DNA of 64,000 nt, taken from the NCBI GenBank assembly GCA_964429135.1, contig CAYSAU010000001.1, forward strand, positions 236,300 to 300,299. The letters run 5' to 3'. The DNA is from CAZSDU01 sp964429135 (GTDB lineage: Bacteria > Bacteroidota > Bacteroidia > Bacteroidales > FEN-979). Position numbers and translations under genes: made by a program. The notes below the pieces were generated by a model. It had not been told where the DNA came from. It saw nothing but the letters and a program-made list of their open reading frames with translations, and ran no database searches. Below are positions 43,550 through 51,547 of this stretch, in pieces (the stretch's first letter is position 1; each line of letters opens with the position of its first letter).

Positions 43550-45952
43550 TCAGGGGAAGATTAAAGAAACGGTTTGATACACTGTAAAGGACACCAGCCA
43601 GGCAAGGGCGGTGGTATAAACGATCAGAAATAAAGCCCATTTCCAATGTCCTGATTCTTTTTTTACTGTAGCAATGACCGCTACACAGGGCATATAAATA
43701 AGAATAAAGAGCAGATAGGAAATACCGCTAAGGGGAGTAAAAATTTTCTGTCCTTGTCTTGGCCCTTCAGTATACCTTTCCGTCTGTATCCTTTCACTCA
43801 GGTTGTTGACGTCTTTTTTTTGCGGGTCGTGCGAACTATAGAGAACCCCCATGGTACTGACAACAACTTCTTTTGCTGCAGCACCGGTGATCAGACTGAC
43901 ACCCATTCTCCAGTCGAAACCGAGAGGATGGATCAGCGGTTCTATGGTCTTTCCTATTTTACTGATATAGGATTGCTGCAGGCGTTCTTCAGGCTTCACT
44001 TTACTGCCTGCAGGAAAATATTCCAAGGCCCAGATAAGAATGACGGCAATTAGGATGATTCCACCCATCTTACTCAGATATTGGCGACCTTTTTCCCACA
44101 TATGACGCATGATGGCCCTCAGGGTGGGCATACGGTAAGGAGGAAGTTCCATAACAAATGGCGCTTCCCTTCTTCGGAATAATATCTTTTTAAAAATCAA
44201 GGAGATGATCACCGCCAGAAGAATACCGCTTAGATATATGCCAAAAATGACCAGGCCGGCATGCTTTGGGAAGATCGCCCCCGTGATCAAAATATATACT
44301 GGGAGCCTGGCGCTGCACGACATGAATGGATTGATCAGCATAGTCAGCAAACGGTCGTTTCTGTCCTTCAGGGTACGGGTTACCATGATGGCCGGGACAT
44401 TACAACCGAACCCCATGATAAGGGGAATAAACGACTGCCCGTGTAGCCCTATTTTGTGCATCAGTTTATCCATGATGAAAGCAGCCCTGGCCATATATCC
44501 GGAATCTTCCATGAAAGAAATGAAGAGAAAAAGGATGAGAATGTTGGGCAGAAACACAATCACGCTGCCAACCCCATTGATAATTCCATCAACCAGAAGG
44601 TCTTTCAGTGGACCATCCGTCATCACTTGACTGATTTGACCTCCAAACCAGCCAACCAGTAATTCAATCCATAATTTTGGATATTCCCCCAGGGAAAAAG
44701 TAGCCTGGAACATGACAAATAGAAAAAGAAGAAAAATGGGAAATCCGAAGATACGGCTGGTCAGGAAACGGTCAATGCGCTCGCTATAGGTCTTCTCTGT
44801 TTTTGACTTTTCGTTAATACTCATGGTCTCCTTTAAAGCACCCGCGATAAACCCATATTTCGCATCCGTGATCAGGGTGGCGCTGTCTTCTTTGAAGTTT
44901 GTCTCGAGAAGCTGGATCTCTTTGGTGACAATCTTCTGAAGGTGTTCAAAATTCGCTCTATGGCTCAGACGTTCATTGGTCTCACGGTCTTTTTCCAGCA
45001 ATTTAATACTGAAATAGCGGGAGGAGATGATGTCCGTGAGTTCGGCATCCTGCCGGATCACTTCCTGAATCTTTTGAATGGATTTTTCGATATCCCCTCC
45101 ATAATGGATATGGACATGCCTGACCATGGGATCACGGTCTTCGTATACCTCAATGATTCTCCTGAACAAATCTTTGATCCCTTGCCCCTTAGAGCTTACT
45201 GTCGGGATAATGGGAATTCCGAAAAGCTTTCCCAGGGTTTGGTGATCAAGTTTGTGCCCCTGCTTCTTCAATTCATCGTGCATATTCAGGGCGATGACAA
45301 CCCTGATGTCCATATCAATCAACTGGGTTGTCAGGTAAAGATTTCTTTCAAGGTTGGAGGCATCCACCACATTGACGACGATATCCGGGAATTTATCCAT
45401 GATATGCCGGCGGACAAAAAGTTCTTCAGGGGAATAAGCCGACAGGGAATAGGTCCCGGGAAGATCTGTAATGTTGAAGGTATATCCATCCAGCTGGTAA
45501 GTTGCTTCTTTAGACTCTACTGTAACCCCGCTGAAATTTCCAACCCTTTCATGAGAGCCGGAGGCCATGTTGAATAGGGTTGTTTTTCCGCAGTTCGGAT
45601 TGCCAACCAAGGCAATATCAATGATTTTACCTTTGTCTTCAGGATTAGAATAAGGTGCTTTTACCTCAAACGTTTCAATATATTCAGGATTAAGATTGAG
45701 CAATGACCCAGGCTGGTTGATTTCACCTGGGGGCAGAATCTCAATTAACCTGGCTTCACTTTGCCGAAGGGATACATTGTACCCCATGATTTTATATTCA
45801 ATAGGATCCTGAAGGGGAGCTGCTTTCACGACAATAACCTCTTTCCCTTTGATGAATCCCATTTCCGTTATCCTTTTACGGAAAGCGCCGCGTCCGCGGA
45901 TCTTTACTATGATGCCGCGTTCGCCCTGTTGAAGATCAAGAAGGATTGACAA
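43550..45952 (-). CDS. feoB: Fused FeoA-FeoB ferrous iron transporter
   Basis: The 800-residue protein starts with a FeoA domain (about 1-75; RGRGAFRKRITEMGF). The FeoB GTPase domain (from about 113) has GNPNCGKTTLFN, DLPGTYSLSAYSPEE and NMHD. A helical linker and about 8 membrane helices with paired Gate motifs (MEDSGYMARAAF, GFGCNVPAIM) follow. FeoB drives Fe2+ uptake across the inner membrane. The start is TTG at 45952: a stop codon lies three codons upstream and the FeoA homology begins at once, so no ATG fits. The small Cys-rich partner gene follows directly. Confidence 0.93.
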   Translation of the reverse strand: MSILLDLQQGERGIIVKIRGRGAFRKRITEMGFIKGKEVIVVKAAPLQDPIEYKIMGYNVSLRQSEARLIEILPPGEINQPGSLLNLNPEYIETFEVKAPYSNPEDKGKIIDIALVGNPNCGKTTLFNMASGSHERVGNFSGVTVESKEATYQLDGYTFNITDLPGTYSLSAYSPEELFVRRHIMDKFPDIVVNVVDASNLERNLYLTTQLIDMDIRVVIALNMHDELKKQGHKLDHQTLGKLFGIPIIPTVSSKGQGIKDLFRRIIEVYEDRDPMVRHVHIHYGGDIEKSIQKIQEVIRQDAELTDIISSRYFSIKLLEKDRETNERLSHRANFEHLQKIVTKEIQLLETNFKEDSATLITDAKYGFIAGALKETMSINEKSKTEKTYSERIDRFLTSRIFGFPIFLLFLFVMFQATFSLGEYPKLWIELLVGWFGGQISQVMTDGPLKDLLVDGIINGVGSVIVFLPNILILFLFISFMEDSGYMARAAFIMDKLMHKIGLHGQSFIPLIMGFGCNVPAIMVTRTLKDRNDRLLTMLINPFMSCSARLPVYILITGAIFPKHAGLVIFGIYLSGILLAVIISLIFKKILFRRREAPFVMELPPYRMPTLRAIMRHMWEKGRQYLSKMGGIILIAVILIWALEYFPAGSKVKPEERLQQSYISKIGKTIEPLIHPLGFDWRMGVSLITGAAAKEVVVSTMGVLYSSHDPQKKDVNNLSERIQTERYTEGPRQGQKIFTPLSGISYLLFILIYMPCVAVIATVKKESGHWKWALFLIVYTTALAWLVSFTVYQTVSLIFP

Positions 45953-45974
45953 GTTAATTTAGATTAAATTAATG

Positions 45975-45982
45975 CAAATATA
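45975..45982 (-). promoter_or_regulatory. Candidate -7 box (TATATTTG) for feoAB
   Basis: A perfect TAnnTTTG match on the minus strand, 23 bases before the TTG start at 45952. It supports a short leader and the unusual start codon. No Fur-like palindrome was obvious. Confidence 0.45.
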
Positions 45983-46008
45983 TGATTTTTTGCAATAACC
46001 TCTAATCC

Positions 46009-46608
46009 TTAAATGGAATTTAAATAGAAAATTGTTTCAGGTCCCAGATTGAATAAGGCATCGACGATACTGAGGTTCGGGATGAATCCGTGCGGAGGAG
46101 AAAAGACTTGTTGATAGGGGGGAAGTGAAGGAGTGTATTTTTTTGAAACCAGAATCTCCCCTTGTTCGTCAATCAAAGGTCTATGGAATTCGGAGGTAAA
46201 TTTGATATCCACTGGAATGTTCAAGGCGGTATGAATGGTTTGGAGGAGAACGGTGTTGAAATCGATCAGGAAATCAATTTTTTTTTGGAAAATGGGGTGA
46301 AAGAAATCCTGGAAATACAAAAAATATGGGGAATTCCGATAGGCCGTTTCCATGGACCGCCAATGAATTCGCGGCCATGGAAGGGAATATGAGATCCGTA
46401 TATCTTTGGTCAGGGTATGGTTCCCATTGACTTTAACGACCGGGATGCTAAGTATTTGAAGACCGTTTGTCCCAAGTATACAGCAATGATTACGACAGCT
46501 TTGTTTACGATATGTTTCAAATATCTCGATTTCCCAGTCCCCGGATTTTAACAACGCAGCAAAGTAAGCAAGGGGAGGCAGGTAAGCAGTTGGAAATACA
46601 GCAGACAT
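46009..46608 (-). CDS. WbqC-family protein
   Basis: The 199-residue protein begins MSAVFPTAYLPPLAYFAALL, the conserved WbqC start, with ETYRKQSCRNHCCI and LGTNGLQILSIPV further in. WbqC proteins occur in O-antigen and glycolipid gene clusters and are thought to act in polysaccharide assembly, but the chemistry is not settled. It lies 6 bases after the thioredoxin gene on the same strand, so it probably ends a small operon. Confidence 0.85.
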   Translation of the reverse strand: MSAVFPTAYLPPLAYFAALLKSGDWEIEIFETYRKQSCRNHCCILGTNGLQILSIPVVKVNGNHTLTKDIRISYSLPWPRIHWRSMETAYRNSPYFLYFQDFFHPIFQKKIDFLIDFNTVLLQTIHTALNIPVDIKFTSEFHRPLIDEQGEILVSKKYTPSLPPYQQVFSPPHGFIPNLSIVDALFNLGPETIFYLNSI

Positions 46609-46614
46609 TTGATG

Positions 46615-46992
46615 TCAGATATCCTGGTTTTGCTGATCTTTTTTCAGGAGTACATCATTGATGGCCTGGATCAGGCTGTCTTTTGGCAATGCCCCAACAG
46701 CCATTTGGGGTTGTCCGGTCATCGGAACAAAAAGCATGGATGGGATACTGCGGATCCCAAAGGCTCCGGCAAGTTCCTGCTGTGCTTCCGTATCCACTTT
46801 ATAAATATTGATTTTGCCTTCAAAGGTTTTTGAAAGTTCCTCAAGAATCGGAGCAACCATTTTACATGGGCCGCACCAATCCGCGTAAAAATCAATGATA
46901 CAAGGCAGTTGTCCTTCGAATTTCCATTCCTGGTTTTTTTCAAAATCGAAAACTTTTTCAATAAAAGTTTCTTTGGTCAGATGTTCTATCAT
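46615..46992 (-). CDS. trxA: Thioredoxin
   Basis: A 125-residue thioredoxin-fold protein with the classic WCGPCK active site (DFYADWCGPCKMVAPIL) and the cis-proline region RSIPSMLFVP. No signal peptide, so it acts in the cytoplasm as a disulfide reductant. It lies 21 bases after a lipoprotein thioredoxin with which it shares much sequence (for example LPCIIDFYADWC, PKxxFIQAI-like ends), suggesting a local duplication. Confidence 0.9.
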   Translation of the reverse strand: MIEHLTKETFIEKVFDFEKNQEWKFEGQLPCIIDFYADWCGPCKMVAPILEELSKTFEGKINIYKVDTEAQQELAGAFGIRSIPSMLFVPMTGQPQMAVGALPKDSLIQAINDVLLKKDQQNQDI

Positions 46993-47013
46993 AATTTCTC
47001 TTTTTTAATTTCA

Positions 47014-47502
47014 TTATTTCACCATCAATACTTCCTGGATGGCCTGGATGAAAGTCGGCTTTGGTAACGCACCTACCGACATTTGCGGCTTGCCTGTCTT
47101 TGGAACAAAAAGCACCGCGGGAATCGAACGGATATTGAAAACTGATGCAAGTTCTTTTTGTTCTTCGGTATTGATTTTATAAACTATGATTTTGCCTTTG
47201 TACTCACGGGCTAATTCTTCCATAATGGGGGCAACCATTTTACACGGGCGACACCAGTCGGCATAAAAATCGATGATACAGGGCAGCGTTCCATTGTATT
47301 TCCAGTCATTGGGATTCTTCTGATAATCCCAGACAAGCTTTTTAAAAGCATCCGCGGTCAGGTTGATCACCTTACCTTCCGAAACCGTCGGGTCAGGGTT
47401 GCTTCCCATGACTTTGCTTTGATCTCCTGCATTGCCGCTGCAAGCACTTAAGCTCAGGAGAACAAACAAACTTAAAAAAACAGAATATTTTTTCATAGTC
47501 AT
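47014..47502 (-). CDS. Thioredoxin-fold lipoprotein with WCRPCK active site
   Basis: The 162-residue product starts MTMKKYSVFLSLFVLLSLSAC, a lipobox-type signal (LSAC), so it should be lipidated and face the periplasm. The thioredoxin domain (about 60-160) has WCRPCK instead of the usual WCGPCK and ends in VGALPKPTFIQAIQEVL. The Gly to Arg change between the active cysteines may alter the redox potential. It heads the likely operon trx lipoprotein - trx - WbqC. A -7 box begins 16 bases before the ATG at 47502. Confidence 0.88.
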   Translation of the reverse strand: MTMKKYSVFLSLFVLLSLSACSGNAGDQSKVMGSNPDPTVSEGKVINLTADAFKKLVWDYQKNPNDWKYNGTLPCIIDFYADWCRPCKMVAPIMEELAREYKGKIIVYKINTEEQKELASVFNIRSIPAVLFVPKTGKPQMSVGALPKPTFIQAIQEVLMVK

Positions 47503-47517
47503 ATTTTTATTTCGCAG

Positions 47518-47525
47518 CAAAGATA
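47518..47525 (-). promoter_or_regulatory. Candidate -7 box (TATCTTTG) for the thioredoxin operon
   Basis: A perfect TAnnTTTG match on the minus strand, about 16 bases before the ATG at 47502. It is identical to the box in front of hldD. Confidence 0.45.
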
Positions 47526-47569
47526 AAAAAGTTTTTCATAATAAAGCGCATAAATATCACTATTTTTTT

Positions 47570-47577
47570 TATTTTTG
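47570..47577 (+). promoter_or_regulatory. Candidate -7 box (TATTTTTG) for the zinc-ribbon gene
   Basis: A perfect TAnnTTTG match 18 bases before the ATG at 47595, divergent from the thioredoxin operon promoter 45 bases away. Confidence 0.45.
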
Positions 47578-47594
47578 TAAAAAATTTGTTGAAA

Positions 47595-48008
47595 ATGCAG
47601 TTGGTGATACAGCAAATGGATCTGGCCTCATTTCATTCACGCTTTTCTTCTGAGCAGGAATGCCTGAAATTTCTTGCAGGTGAAAAGTGGAGGGATGGTT
47701 TTGTTTGTCGAAAATGCGGGAGTACGAATTTTTGTCACGGTAAAACACCCTTTTCAAGGCGGTGCACCCGCTGCAAGCACGAAGAATCAGCCAGGGCCCA
47801 TACGATTTTTCACCGCTGTCATATTCCGATCACGGAAGCTTTTCGCATGGTCTATCTGGTATGCCATGACCCAAAGATATCTTCTTACGAATTGTCCCGT
47901 AAAATAGATCTCAGGCAGATGACTTGCTGGAAACTGAAGTCAAAACTGATGGAATGCATCAATCAAAGAGGGAAAATAGATGTCCTCTTTGATCTTCAGA
48001 GTCATTAA
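47595..48008 (+). CDS. Stand-alone IS1595-type zinc-ribbon/HTH protein (no transposase core)
   Basis: The 137-residue protein matches only the N-terminal third of IS1595-family transposases: FSSEQECLKFLAGEKW, a zinc ribbon CRKCGSTNF / CTRCKHEESA, the THxIFH-like HTIFHRCHIPI, and a helix-turn-helix-like end (YELSRKIDLRQMTCWKLKSKL). It stops before the DDE catalytic domain, and no remnant of that domain or of terminal inverted repeats is seen downstream. A -7 box stands in front of it. I read it either as a truncated transposase or as a DNA-binding protein that was domesticated. The 3' end overlaps the convergent C10 protease gene by 4 bases. The start is the ATG at 47595; two TTG codons before it are less likely. 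Confidence 0.7.
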   Translation: MQLVIQQMDLASFHSRFSSEQECLKFLAGEKWRDGFVCRKCGSTNFCHGKTPFSRRCTRCKHEESARAHTIFHRCHIPITEAFRMVYLVCHDPKISSYELSRKIDLRQMTCWKLKSKLMECINQRGKIDVLFDLQSH

Positions 48009-50158
48009 TTGAGAACAATTTTTTTAATCGTTCTTCCTTTGTCGCTGGTCAGTCGTAGCAGGTATATGCCCTTTGAAAAATCCGATACGTTCAGACTTTT
48101 TGAATAATCTCCTTTGAAATAGGGAAGGGTTTCCGCGTACAGTGTTTCACCTTTTAACGTGATGAATTCAATGGTAAGCTGCTGAATTCCGTCACAACTG
48201 AAAGCAAGATTCAGCTTATCCGTTGCAGGGTTTGGGAAGATGCTCAGGTTGTTAAAGATTTCATCCTCAGGAGTTCCGACCGTAATGGTATAAGAAAGGT
48301 CCCAACCCGAGTTTCTGATGGACTTATTGGTATTCCACATCAGCATCATTTTCCCTGAAGGGGCGGTAACGGGATCGGGAAGCTGGGATGAATGATCTCC
48401 GGAGAGGGTGGCGATAACTACGGCTGGAGGGCCGAGATCAACAACGGATAATTTATCATTTTCTGCTTCCGTATTGAATGCATTAAAAAAAATCGTCACA
48501 GAGGTGGCATTTTCAGGTTGAATTTTCCATTTACAACTGGTATAGTTCCTGTAATCGAATCTACCGCTCCCATCTGAGATGTTGCCGCTTGGGTCTGTCA
48601 GAATGGTATTGGTGCTGCAGAATGAAAATGGGCTACAGTTATAATTGGCCAGGAATCCCTGTGCTGAACCACCGCTTCCGCTGGTCAGGGTGACAAACAT
48701 CTGGGGGCTTGTAGTCGTTACAGCTGCAGGAAGCGTATTCCCGGTATAGGTGGCGAGCAGGGGAGCTGAGGCATTGGAGCCATTGTATATTTTCAACTCA
48801 TCGCCGGCATCCAGGTCAAAACGGAGGAAGCTTAGGGTTACGGATTGTATGCTGTCGTCGGGGCCGATCAGCCAGCTGCAGTTTGAATTGGGCTGGTAAT
48901 TGTCCAGGGGGCCGCTGCCATCTTCCAGTGTTCCATAATTGTAGGTGGTTACTTCTTTAGTACCGCCACAGTAGATTGGATATAGGGCAGCATCGGGTCG
49001 GATGTTTTTCACAGCTTGCTGGCTGACATTGAATGTAGAGGAACCGGGATTGAGATTGCTGAGAAAAAAATATCCGTCGTAAGCTCCTCCCCATCCCCAG
49101 TTGAAATGGAAATAGTCAGAATAGGTGCCACTTCCCTGATAGCCATCACAGACGAAAGCATGACCACCTCCCCCTGCGCTGCTGGGTTCAAATCCGGCAT
49201 ACTCCACCGGGCGACCGGCATCAAGTTCAGCTTTTAGCATGGCAGCCCAGGAGTTGTTATTATATGAACTTTTCGTAACATACTCGCTGGTGGCATATTT
49301 GAAATAGGTGGACATGGCATAAGGAATGATAGACAAGGGAGCTCCTGACCCGTTAACCCCGTAATCCATGTTGACTGCAATTCCGGTATGATAAGAAAGT
49401 AAAGCTGCCTGATAACATTCATTACTTGTGCCATTCGACATCCCATCCCAAAGGTAGGTCGTGTTTCCAAAATCAGCACAGAGCTGCTGACCTTGATATG
49501 TATGGATATCGCAGTGATAACCATCACCGGTGTTGGGCCAGCGCCAATAAAGCATGATCTGTGATAAGGCCGTGGCTGTACAGCCTACCGGGACATGCCC
49601 GCTATAGGAGCCGGTACTGTTAATATCCGCAGGGCATAAGGCATTATATGGATAATCCTGATTCCAGGTGCTTTTCAACAAAGGTTCAACAGCTGAAATA
49701 ATACCGGGTTTGCGAAGATTTTCAAAATTATTCTGCGTATAATAAGCCCAGCTTGATTGAATATCTTCATCTGCTTCAAAATTGTTCTGACGGATCAGTT
49801 CAATTTCTTCTTTGTAATGGTTCATCCAGTTCAAAAAGTTCCGGCCTTCTACTGAGGGATCGTAATTCTGATCGAAAGAATAACCGAGTATCGGATGACA
49901 GGCATCTTCAGCAGAGACAATAACAAAACCACGGTTGTTGATAGAAAAAACATAATAAACGGCTTCATTTCCTGATTTGGCAATGAATTCCGAACGGAGG
50001 TCGATGGCCTGATAAGAAATGGCATTCTTTGTATTGATCCGTTCAAAGAAGAAATTTTTTCCTGCCATTTTAGCCTGCTCCAGTTCCACTTTTTTAGCAT
50101 TTGCAGCGAAGCTTGTCAACAGAAATAATCCTAAGATTAGAATGAGATTCTTTTTCAT
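48005..50158 (-). CDS. Secreted C10 cysteine protease with two CUB-like domains and T9SS domain
   Basis: The 717-residue precursor starts MKKNLILILGLFLLTSFAANA (signal peptide; ATG at 50158, with a TTG further upstream rejected). A Spi-like propeptide (about 22-130) precedes the C10 peptidase domain, with catalytic Cys193 in VGCTATALSQIM and His333 in GGHAFVCDGYQG, then FHFNWGWGGAYDGYF. Two CUB-like domains follow (about 396-503, from YCGGTKEV, and about 504-610), and a type A T9SS domain closes it (about 636-717; SIFPNPATDKLNL). It is an exported endopeptidase related to the one at 16488-19280 but carries CUB rather than jelly-roll and PKD domains. Confidence 0.9.
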   Translation of the reverse strand: MKKNLILILGLFLLTSFAANAKKVELEQAKMAGKNFFFERINTKNAISYQAIDLRSEFIAKSGNEAVYYVFSINNRGFVIVSAEDACHPILGYSFDQNYDPSVEGRNFLNWMNHYKEEIELIRQNNFEADEDIQSSWAYYTQNNFENLRKPGIISAVEPLLKSTWNQDYPYNALCPADINSTGSYSGHVPVGCTATALSQIMLYWRWPNTGDGYHCDIHTYQGQQLCADFGNTTYLWDGMSNGTSNECYQAALLSYHTGIAVNMDYGVNGSGAPLSIIPYAMSTYFKYATSEYVTKSSYNNNSWAAMLKAELDAGRPVEYAGFEPSSAGGGGHAFVCDGYQGSGTYSDYFHFNWGWGGAYDGYFFLSNLNPGSSTFNVSQQAVKNIRPDAALYPIYCGGTKEVTTYNYGTLEDGSGPLDNYQPNSNCSWLIGPDDSIQSVTLSFLRFDLDAGDELKIYNGSNASAPLLATYTGNTLPAAVTTTSPQMFVTLTSGSGGSAQGFLANYNCSPFSFCSTNTILTDPSGNISDGSGRFDYRNYTSCKWKIQPENATSVTIFFNAFNTEAENDKLSVVDLGPPAVVIATLSGDHSSQLPDPVTAPSGKMMLMWNTNKSIRNSGWDLSYTITVGTPEDEIFNNLSIFPNPATDKLNLAFSCDGIQQLTIEFITLKGETLYAETLPYFKGDYSKSLNVSDFSKGIYLLRLTSDKGRTIKKIVLN

Positions 50159-50194
50159 GGGAAAATGTAAATTAATGGTTTGTTGTAAAGGCTC

Positions 50195-50202
50195 CAAAGT
50201 TA
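50195..50202 (-). promoter_or_regulatory. Candidate -7 box (TAACTTTG) for the second C10 protease gene
   Basis: A perfect TAnnTTTG match on the minus strand, 37 bases before the ATG at 50158. It overlaps the rejected TTG start at 50197. Confidence 0.45.
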
Positions 50203-50251
50203 AATATAATATTGTAAGTTTTTATACTAACCGACTTCTGATGAGTGATTT

Positions 50252-50259
50252 TATCTTCG
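50252..50259 (+). promoter_or_regulatory. Candidate -7 box (TATCTTCG) for hutI
   Basis: A TAnnTTCG variant 28 bases before the hutI ATG, identical to the box in front of ald. Confidence 0.35.
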
Positions 50260-50286
50260 TAACTTCGGCTGTTAAACTTTTATGGT

Positions 50287-51540
50287 ATGACCATCCTGAT
50301 TAATAATATCAAAAAGCTCGTGTTGGTGGAGGAACATCCGAAACCATTTATGGCTGGAGAAGCGATGTCTTCGATTAAATGTCTTGACAATGCCTGGTTG
50401 CTGATAGAAGGTGATCTGATTAAGGATTTTGGACCCCACCCCCTGCCCCCTCCCCTGGAGGGGAGGGGGCAGGGGGTGGGGGTGACAACCATCGATGCAA
50501 GCGATCGCCTGGTTTTCCCTTCCTTCTGTGATTCCCATACCCACCTTGTTTATGCCGGAAGCCGGGAAATAGAATACATTGACAAGATCAGGGGGCTGAG
50601 CTATGAAGAAATTGCCCGAAGAGGTGGAGGTATCCTGAATTCTGCCAAACGATTGCAGATGGCTTCGGAAGAGGAGCTGATTGAACAGGCGATTCCCCGT
50701 CTCCGCGAAATTGCCATGCTGGGAACCGGCGCCGTGGAAATCAAAAGCGGATACGGACTGACAGTCAACGATGAATTGAAAATGCTCAGGGTGATCAGAA
50801 AACTGAAAGCCCTTTCCCCGCTAACCATTGTTCCGACGTTTCTTGGCGCCCATGCCCTGCCCGCTGATGCACACCGTCGTGAAGAATTTGTCGACCTGGT
50901 GATCAACGAAATGATCCCTCAGGTAGCCCAGGAAGAACTTGCTGATTACATCGATGTGTTTTGTGATAAAGGATTTTTTACACCTGAAGATACCGATCGT
51001 ATCCTGAATGCCGGTATGAAATATGGCATGCGACCTAAAATCCACGCCAATGAGCTGGCTTTTTCAGGAGGCATACAGGTGGGGGTCAAATATAACGCTC
51101 TTTCCGTGGATCATCTGGAATATACAGGAGAGGATGAAATTGCCTGCCTGCGTGGTTCGGAAACCATGCCAACAGTGCTTCCCGGTGCTGCCTTCTTTCT
51201 GGGAATGGATTATGCCCCGGTCAGGAAAATGATGGATGCCGGCCTTCCTGTTGCCATGGCCAGCGACTTTAACCCCGGTTCATCCCCTTCCGGGAATATG
51301 CAGTTCATACTTTCCATGGCCTGTATCAAATACCACATGCTTCCCGAGGAAGCTGTTTATGCCGTGACCCTCAACGGAGCCTATGGCATGGGATTACATG
51401 AAACCCATGGCAGTATAGCTCGTGGGAAAAAAGCCAATGTGTTTATTACCAAACCCATCCCTGGCATTGCCTTCATGCCTTATGCCTATGGCAGCAATAA
51501 GGTGGAAACAGTTATTCTGAATGGTGAGATTGTGAAATAG
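50287..51540 (+). CDS. hutI: Imidazolonepropionase with an in-frame palindromic insertion
   Basis: The 417-residue amidohydrolase has the metal motif DSHTHLVYAGSRE, AVEIKSGYGLTV, GAHALP, HANELAFSGGIQ, SVDHLEY and ASDFNPGSSPSGN. It opens the imidazolone ring to N-formimidoyl-L-glutamate in histidine breakdown; ftcD, 2.3 kb away on the same strand, uses that product. hutH and hutU are not in the window. Residues 50-65 (PHPLPPPLEGRGQGVG) are encoded entirely by a perfect 48-base palindrome, in the loop between the N-terminal strand region LIKDFG and TTIDASD. That stretch is unlike the rest of the family, but the catalytic residues are intact, so activity may survive. Confidence 0.93.
   Translation: MTILINNIKKLVLVEEHPKPFMAGEAMSSIKCLDNAWLLIEGDLIKDFGPHPLPPPLEGRGQGVGVTTIDASDRLVFPSFCDSHTHLVYAGSREIEYIDKIRGLSYEEIARRGGGILNSAKRLQMASEEELIEQAIPRLREIAMLGTGAVEIKSGYGLTVNDELKMLRVIRKLKALSPLTIVPTFLGAHALPADAHRREEFVDLVINEMIPQVAQEELADYIDVFCDKGFFTPEDTDRILNAGMKYGMRPKIHANELAFSGGIQVGVKYNALSVDHLEYTGEDEIACLRGSETMPTVLPGAAFFLGMDYAPVRKMMDAGLPVAMASDFNPGSSPSGNMQFILSMACIKYHMLPEEAVYAVTLNGAYGMGLHETHGSIARGKKANVFITKPIPGIAFMPYAYGSNKVETVILNGEIVK
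50434..50481. repeat. 48-base palindromic element inside hutI (perfect 22-bp stem)
   Basis: Left arm 50434-50455 and right arm 50460-50481 are exact reverse complements of 22 bases each around a TGGA loop. The sequence is almost pure C on one arm and G on the other, unlike the surrounding gene. It is 48 bases long, so the frame is kept. It resembles REP-like palindromes of bacterial intergenic DNA and is broadly similar in style to the hairpin at 4876-4909. Confidence 0.9.
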
Positions 51541-51547
51541 CAAAAAA

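Noticed and set aside
44942..45577. 211-residue antisense ORF inside feoB
   Set aside because: The sense strand encodes the conserved GTPase motifs of FeoB; the antisense text shows no domain.
47595..48008. Complete insertion sequence around the IS1595-type ORF
   Set aside because: No DDE catalytic domain, inverted repeats or target duplication is visible.
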